Positions 58,101 through 64,000 of a DNA stretch of 64,000 bases are shown one piece after another. The position numbers and the translations under genes are program-made. The stretch is from Malachius bipustulatus (taxonomy: Eukaryota; Arthropoda; Insecta; Coleoptera; Melyridae). Under the pieces are notes generated by a model. The model had not been told where the DNA came from and searched no databases. It saw only the letters and a program-made list of their open reading frames with translations. Location of the stretch: assembly GCA_910589415.1 (NCBI GenBank), contig OU342639.1:25738268-25802267 (forward strand). Direction: 5' to 3'. Positions within the stretch are counted from its first letter, which is position 1; each line of letters begins with the position of its first letter.

Positions 58101-59145
58101 TTGTTTCTCGGTAACGGTAAATAGCGGGGAGATTCTGTTTGCACAATTACTTGGGGAAAGCATAAACGTACAATCTTTGTGAAGATCGTTTTTCGAAAAA
58201 AAAATTGAGCGAGCGGAAAATTAAAAATAAGTGAAAAATTGGAATGTTGCTTCACTTTCTGCGCATGATTTCGAATTTTTTTCGAAATTTCTCAAATCGA
58301 TCGGAAAAACGACAAAGCCAGTGTGTTAGAGTCGTTCATTGCCTACAAAAAAGATAATGTTGAAATTTCACGAGAAAAATCGACAAAAGCGACTTCAAAA
58401 AACAAAAAAATCTGTTGCTTTTTCTAAACAGAAAAAAAAAATTTTCAGAAATTGTGCATCCTAGCGAAAAATCAAATTAGAGCTTTTTTGAGGAGCACAC
58501 CGATTACCACTTTTTTTATTTGAAACATTTTCCCGGAAAATTTGCGGTTTTCTCGTTATTGGTACGCGGTGCAGAAAATCTAAAAGCTTAAACACTTCAC
58601 AACAAAAATGCATATAAATAGTTTTTTCAAAAAGTTCCAAATAAAAAAGTTATTAAAGAAAATTCGGACCGGTGTCTGATTTAAAAATAATTTTCCTAGT
58701 TGTGACGTCACAGGTAAATTAATTGATTTCAGATGTCAGATTTGGTTAAAAATTGGTGTTTTTTTTTCTCTTCATACCAGACTTATATCCGGTCATTGCC
58801 GGGTTATGTAGTGGATATTTTAGGATTGTCTATGCTTATAGATCACGTTTCTACCAAAATTTAATTCGGAAATTCAATTTTAACGGAGATCTGATATTTT
58901 TTATGGGAGGTTGTTTTCGACAATTTTTAAGCATTTTCAAGTGGGTGCACGCGTACCCGCACAGTTTATCATCAGTTTCAGCTCAGATTTCGCGATCGAA
59001 TCCCCGCAAAACTTTTTTTTTAACTTTTTTTTTTAAATTTATAATTTATTTCAATTTTTTTTGACAGATATGTAGATAATTTTTTTTGTTTTTTATTTAA
59101 TTTAAAAAAATGCGCTGTCGGTTTTGAGAGCTGTAAAAAAAAATT
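58101..59145. other. Unassigned DNA, possibly interior of repeat R3
   Basis: The sequence is AT-rich with many homopolymers. The open frame at 58753-59064 is low in information and unrecognised. Confidence 0.5.
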
Positions 59146-59720
59146 CACGCTGCACGCCGCAAGTAAACGAACTTTCAGCATGACTTCAACTTTAAATTCG
59201 ACATGTTTGACATTTGAAATTTGACAGCTGTCAGATTTTTAATTTGACAGCTGTCAAAGTTTTTGTGCTCATCCGTAGAGCCCAACTGTCTGCATAACCT
59301 GAACTTATGATTTGACATATTTGACAACTGACGTGTTTGACAGCTGTCAGATTTGACATTTGACAGCTGTCAAAATTTTTCGCGCTTCGCGCTCCGTATA
59401 GCCGAACTTTCAGCATGACCTGAACTTACGATTTGACATATTTGACAACTGACGTGTTTGACAGCTGTCAGATTTGACATTTGACAGCTGTCAAAAAATT
59501 TCGCGCTACGCGCCGCGTGCAGCCAATCACGGCGCATGACCTTAACTTAAGATTTGATATATTTTATCACTGACATATTTGACAGCTGTCAGATTTGACA
59601 TTTGACAGCTGTCAAAAATTTTCGCACCGCGTATAATAGCCGAACATTCCGCATATGTGCTGAACTCATAATTTGAATAAATGCCGGTCAGATTTGATAT
59701 TTGACAGCTTTCAGTGTTGT
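59146..59720. repeat. Tandem array of 117-121-bp units built on TGACAGCTGTCA
   Basis: Five units start at about 59167, 59282, 59402, 59523 and 59640. Each begins C(C)RA(A)C...GCATGACCTGAACTTA, continues with TTGACATATTTGACAACTGA, carries the perfect palindrome TGACAGCTGTCA twice, and ends in a CGCGCT-type GC-rich segment. Units 2, 3 and 4 are the best preserved; 1 and 5 are diverged. The palindrome contains the E-box CAGCTG. Confidence 0.88.
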
Positions 59721-61045
59721 AGCTTAGAGTCTCTTCGTTACGTCAAAATAAAAACCGCCATCTTGATTTTTCGAATCATTAAAAATTATATCCCTAGGTC
59801 GCGTTTACGTATTTTCTGCATAATTAGATATTCGAACGCCATTTTCTCCGAAATTAAGAGAGTAAGCGAGAAACGGTCTTCGGTTCGAGACTCTTTACGA
59901 TTCAAACGTACCGTTCTGAAATTTTTAACCGTTTTGATTTTTTTTATTTTTTAAGAAGGGGTTTTTTCTCCGGAACGGTGGGTGCCTCGAATCGACGATT
60001 GTTTTTCGTCGATAGGTTATCTCCTCTGCAACCGAAAAGTTAAAATGCGATCACGAAATCTTCCAAAATGGCCGCTATAGGCGCTTTTGAAAATTGGCTA
60101 ATTTTTTTCTTCAAAATCAACTTTGACAGCTTATAAATGACAAACTATTGGGTCAATTACGACGATATTTTGCAGTCGCCCAGCACCACTTTTCGCCCAC
60201 ACGACGTTACCTTTGCGATCTTCTTACGATAATCGAGGCCGAAGTTACAATAAAAAATATCAGAAATTCACATTTTCTCTTTGAAAACTTCGCCGATTTT
60301 CATGCAAAATACGAGAAAATTAGCAAAAATTCGGAAACTTTTTTCTTCGCAATTTCCGGGTACAGAGAGACTCGGAGATGACTTGCGCTTGGTAGTCGAA
60401 GAATTCTTATGTCATAATTTTCATTTTTTTCGCTGAAGTTTCAAAAATGGCGACGCTACAACGGATCGAAAATGGTCGAGTTTTTTGACGAAATTTCGAA
60501 GTTTACGTTCGCAAGAATTGACTTTCCGGTAAGAGTTCAAATGTCGTGCACTAATTTGCTTTAGTTGCATATATTACCTTCTGTTTAATATAACCGCCGA
60601 CTTTGTTTGAACGATTTTAATAAAATGGCGTGCGATTTAGTCGATTGGAAGCGAAAATTTTCAATGGTCATTCATGTTCTCAAAGGAAAAAGTATTTTTC
60701 GCACATTTTTCGACGTAAATCTGTTCGCTGTGATCCAAATAAGATCACGGAGGTACTCGCGTGTGGCTAAGAAAAGGGTCTCGCCCCCCACCCTCGACTC
60801 AAACTAACACGAAAGTAACTTTTTACGTGAATCTATAACTTCTACGCGAATTTTCGTAAGTTCACATATTGGTCCTTCAGGAGCGATATAGAAAAAATAG
60901 TAACAAAAAAAAAAGAGGTGACAGGCGTTAACTTTGACTGGGAATCTACTGCTTCCAGGGCCGTACTGATATAGAAAAACTGCAATTAACAAAAAAAAAA
61001 CAAATGATGACAAATTTCAACTTTGACTGGGATCTACTGACACTA
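59721..61045. other. Unassigned DNA, possibly interior of repeat R3
   Basis: No gene is recognised. The word TTTGACTGG(G)GATCTACTG / TTTGACTGGGAATCTACTG occurs twice (60932 and 61022), about 90 bp apart, just before the palindromes that follow. Confidence 0.5.
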
Positions 61046-61120
61046 CGGGCCGAAGGCCCGCAATGGAGGGCCGAAGGCCCGTCGCCGCCGAGAGGCCAAG
61101 ATTTTCGTAAGGAAAATCTT
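61046..61120. repeat. Two GC-rich palindromes and an adjacent hairpin
   Basis: GGGCCGAAGGCCCG occurs at 61047-61060 and 61068-61081, each able to fold on itself. The hairpin AAGATTTTCGTAAGGAAAATCTT follows at 61098-61120. In DNA this AT-rich, the block stands out and resembles a mobile-element terminus or a transcribed terminator-like structure, but no element was delimited. Confidence 0.7.
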
Positions 61121-63756
61121 GTTATAACAGAAAATTTACAATAAACAATAAAATTATGAGTAACCTGCATGTGTCCTGGTACAAGTTGCTGGGGTTGATA
61201 CATATAAATTATTTCACTACTGGGTGGTCTCCATAACTGATTCCTTCAAGCTCGATCTAATATCATTTAGATAGATGCACAAAAATTGTTCAATAAGCAT
61301 TAGCTGTCCTATAGTAAACACTTTAAGTATTTAAATCAGAGTGGGTTACTTATAGGAACATAGGTTGCGAAACCTCACTTCGCGGCCGTCGTCAATGGCA
61401 ACGATCGTTTTCTGGTTTTAAGAAGCCGTTAACCTTTGATTATTTTTTGACTACCGTTAATTATTTGAAATTACGGTGCAATCTGCTTTTTTAATAAGGT
61501 TTTGAAATACCTTATAGGTCACTGATATATTATCAAATGATATTCCAACGTTCCAGACTCTACCTCTTCCGACATAACATATTTAAAATCTTGGGGAAAA
61601 ATGGCCCAAGAAATTGATTTACGAAAGCATTTTTAGATCTGCATCATAGAGCAATATACAACGATGCGAACAGTTCCGTGGACCATCAACAGGAAAGTCA
61701 ATAAATATAGAAAGGCAAGGGATAAAATACCATAGACATACATAAAGGAAGTGTATACGCATAACATATTGGGACGCTGTTGGTGAACAGAATCTGGATC
61801 GTCTTATTTCGTCGCCATTTTCTCAACTATAACCGATTCGCTTTCTCTTTCCGAATGTCAATAAAATCGCCGGTTTGAAAGAAGCTCTACATTTTATTAT
61901 CAACTTTTCCCTCGGTTTAACATCATTACTTCCTTCAGATGCATTAAATCGTATTATGAAAAACGAAGTCGTAAAAGTTCGTTCGTGTTGGCGGTTATAT
62001 TTGGGGTGCGGATCGTCCAGTTTTTATTGTCTTTATAAAGTTGTTGGGATCATCACAGTTGTCAGATCGATATAAACACGCTAATACGAACTGAAATTTA
62101 GTCATCCAGAAATTCCCCTTACAAACTCTGACAAGAACTTTCATTCATCGAGGAATTCAGTCCCTCGGGCTTCTCTATTATTACACTAGAACTCATTTTA
62201 AAACCTAGGGAGAATGTTTCATTTAGCAGATGAGATTTTTCCGAATTCATATCAACATACTTCCAGCAAACAAAAGTTATAAGATGGATCTGGGGTTAGT
62301 TGATAAATGAACTCTCTGAAAAATTCAGATGTGCACGGACAGTGTAGTCCTGATTTTTCGGATATTTCAGGAGTGCTAATTGAACGATTTATCAGAGCGG
62401 GAGAGTTGGTAAAGTCAGTTTGACATCACGAGTAACCATTGTTTCTGATTAATTTATTACATCCATCTAGAAAGGGCAAACTGTTCGGTTAGGCTGTTTA
62501 AATCGTTTTTTCCAATAGGTTGAGTTTCTAAATGATGCCAAGATATTTTAACAGCCCGGGCAACTGCTGAAGTCAACCGGACAACAAATAAATGGCTCCT
62601 GGCTTCGTGTCCACGTGATAAATCTATTAATTTATCCTCGTCATCCGCGCGACAAGGAAAAGTGAAGAAATCTCACAAAGTTATATTTAATTCCGGTTTT
62701 TGCATAGAGAGGCCTCCTGTCGGAGGAAACAAAAACAATAACCGAAACGGAGCGTCGAGAACCCCAGAAAGGAGAGGCCACTAATAAAACCGAGGCCCGG
62801 GTTATGATTCACCGACACCGAGGGAACCGAGTGTATGTGATGCGTGAGTATATAATAAAAGAAGAGAAAGTCTAGACGAAACGTATCTCACAAAAAATGA
62901 ATTGGTAGTTCAATTCATTTTTTCGGGCTTAAGGGTTCCGTATATACAGGGTGGGGAACCCTATTTGTCTTGGGCTGTGTCGCCCAAACAATGCATGATG
63001 TCCAAAAATGTTTAAAAATGCAGTTTTCAACCGGGGCATGATACCTTATACAATTGAATACTTATTCCATACTTATAAAGGTGCCATATCCATTTTTTCT
63101 AATGCATATCATTTCTGTAGCAAGCTGATAATCAAATTAAAATATATTTAGCACCGATCATGTAGCGGTGAATCGAAGCAGCTTACTAAGGCAGAAGCAG
63201 GACTTTTGGATTTTCGGTGGACCATATAATCTTGGGTATATTTGGTTGATGTTTCTTGAGGAATTATTTTCGCAGTTTTTCGGTTGGAAAAACTGCCCTG
63301 GCCAACCGTTACAAAATAAGAACGATATACTATCCTCGACCTCTAAAAAAAAAAACAGATTTCCAGATGATTGAATTATGCAAGTCGATTAATCTCCCCG
63401 GCAAGCGGGAGACACATTATCAATCTTTGATAAATATAAATAAATATGCTGCGGTAATATGGCCTTCAAATCTGGTGTGTTTGTTTGCTCCTTGTCATGT
63501 TATTCTGTAAGGCGAGCTCATCTTTTGTTTCAATCTATTTATATATAGGATGTCACGAAGAAAAAGACTCTTTATTTGATAAGAGGTGTCACATTTATTC
63601 TTAACCAGGATTAATAAGCCATCAGCAAGGTCTTTTGTGTTGCCTTGCATTTCGGAACAATTCGCTCCCTCCTCAGAGTCACACTAATCTGACTATTTTT
63701 CATCAGACTAGTTTTTTCTTCTACTAAGTGAATGTATTATCTTTAATTAATTGTTA
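61121..63756. other. Unassigned DNA
   Basis: No gene is recognised. At 62892-62923 AAAAAATGAATTG is mirrored by CAATTCATTTTTT around a six-base loop. At 62948 a CAGGGTGGGGAAC word resembles a CAGGGTG terminus. Confidence 0.5.
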
Positions 63757-64000
63757 CTTACGAAAATAATACAATTTATATTGAAAATATAAATTTTATT
63801 AATTTTGAGTAAGTATCTGGAAAGTATCGCCGCTAAAATCTCTGTCGCTCGGTCTGTGGGTCATAGTTCAACTTATGTAAAAATTTTTTTCTTCAACACA
63901 TAATTTGAAGTCTCGGCTTTATTTCATCTCGATTATGTATGTACTTTAAACTAAAAATAAAAAAGTTTTTCGCTGCTCGAAAATTAGCTTACACTTTTAT
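63757..64000. repeat. Dispersed repeat R3, copy 2, running off the window
   Basis: ACTTACGAAAATAATACAAT, an imperfect hairpin, then GAGTAAGTATCTGGAAAGTA and TCGGTCTGTGGGTC match the start of 57657-57770 in the same orientation. The right end lies outside the window. Confidence 0.65.

Noticed and set aside
61046..61120. Helitron 3' terminus
   Set aside because: There is a hairpin, but no CTRR-type end follows it at the expected distance and no 5' TC end was found.

Overview
The window is AT-rich, non-coding, repeat-dense DNA from an insect genome. Support for this comes from a spliced exon of a neuronal-type FN3 receptor, an R1/TRAS-like non-LTR retrotransposon, a decayed mariner-like transposase of the DUF4817 type common in insects, and many short TIR elements whose ends read CAGGGTG. 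The insect order cannot be fixed from the sequence. Scattered TACC/TAGG tetranucleotide runs are seen in several orders.

Host coding content is minimal. The one exon I can support is at 49607-49788 (+), flanked by a clear acceptor and donor. It encodes the C-terminal half of a fibronectin type III domain. The rest of the window reads as intronic or intergenic DNA filled by transposable elements, and most open frames above 60 codons are chance openings or shadows of these elements.

Layout. 1-15.8 kb: unassigned AT-rich DNA with a 655-bp tandem repeat (3.6-4.9 kb), a cluster of a GGTTCAGGATGG motif (5 kb), foldback elements (6.1-6.9 and 10.5-10.8 kb), a tRNA-derived SINE (7.3 kb), a hairpin (9.7 kb) and several dispersed repeats. 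15.8-24.4 kb: two large foldback elements with CAGGGTG...CACCCTG ends, a TA-flanked MITE, a TTA-flanked PIF/Harbinger-like MITE, a second GGTTCAGGATGG cluster, and a long palindrome with 165-bp arms carrying hammerhead-ribozyme-like cores. 24.4-36.7 kb: mostly featureless, with a mariner-like pseudogene (27.9-28.9 kb, -) and a decayed RNase H-bearing non-LTR retrotransposon (32.2-33.9 kb, -). 36.7-46.7 kb: a 10-kb structure made of two inverted 2.1-2.3 kb arms around a 5.6-kb spacer; the arms carry a conserved AATAAA and splice-donor-like sites but differ in their promoter-proximal module. 46.7-50.2 kb: intron-like DNA and the FN3 exon. 50.2-53.8 kb: a young, 5'-truncated non-LTR retrotransposon (-) flanked by a 12-bp target-site duplication, with ORF2 broken only by one stop and one frameshift. 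53.8-64 kb: a tRNA-derived SINE head, a tandem array of the palindrome TGACAGCTGTCA, nested GC-rich palindromes and a repeat family starting with a CTTACGAAAAT hairpin.

The mobile elements do not form a pathway. They are layers of insertions in the probable introns of one long neuronal gene. The least explained structures are the 10-kb inverted pair, the hammerhead-like cores, the GGTTCAGGATGG clusters and the TGACAGCTGTCA array.
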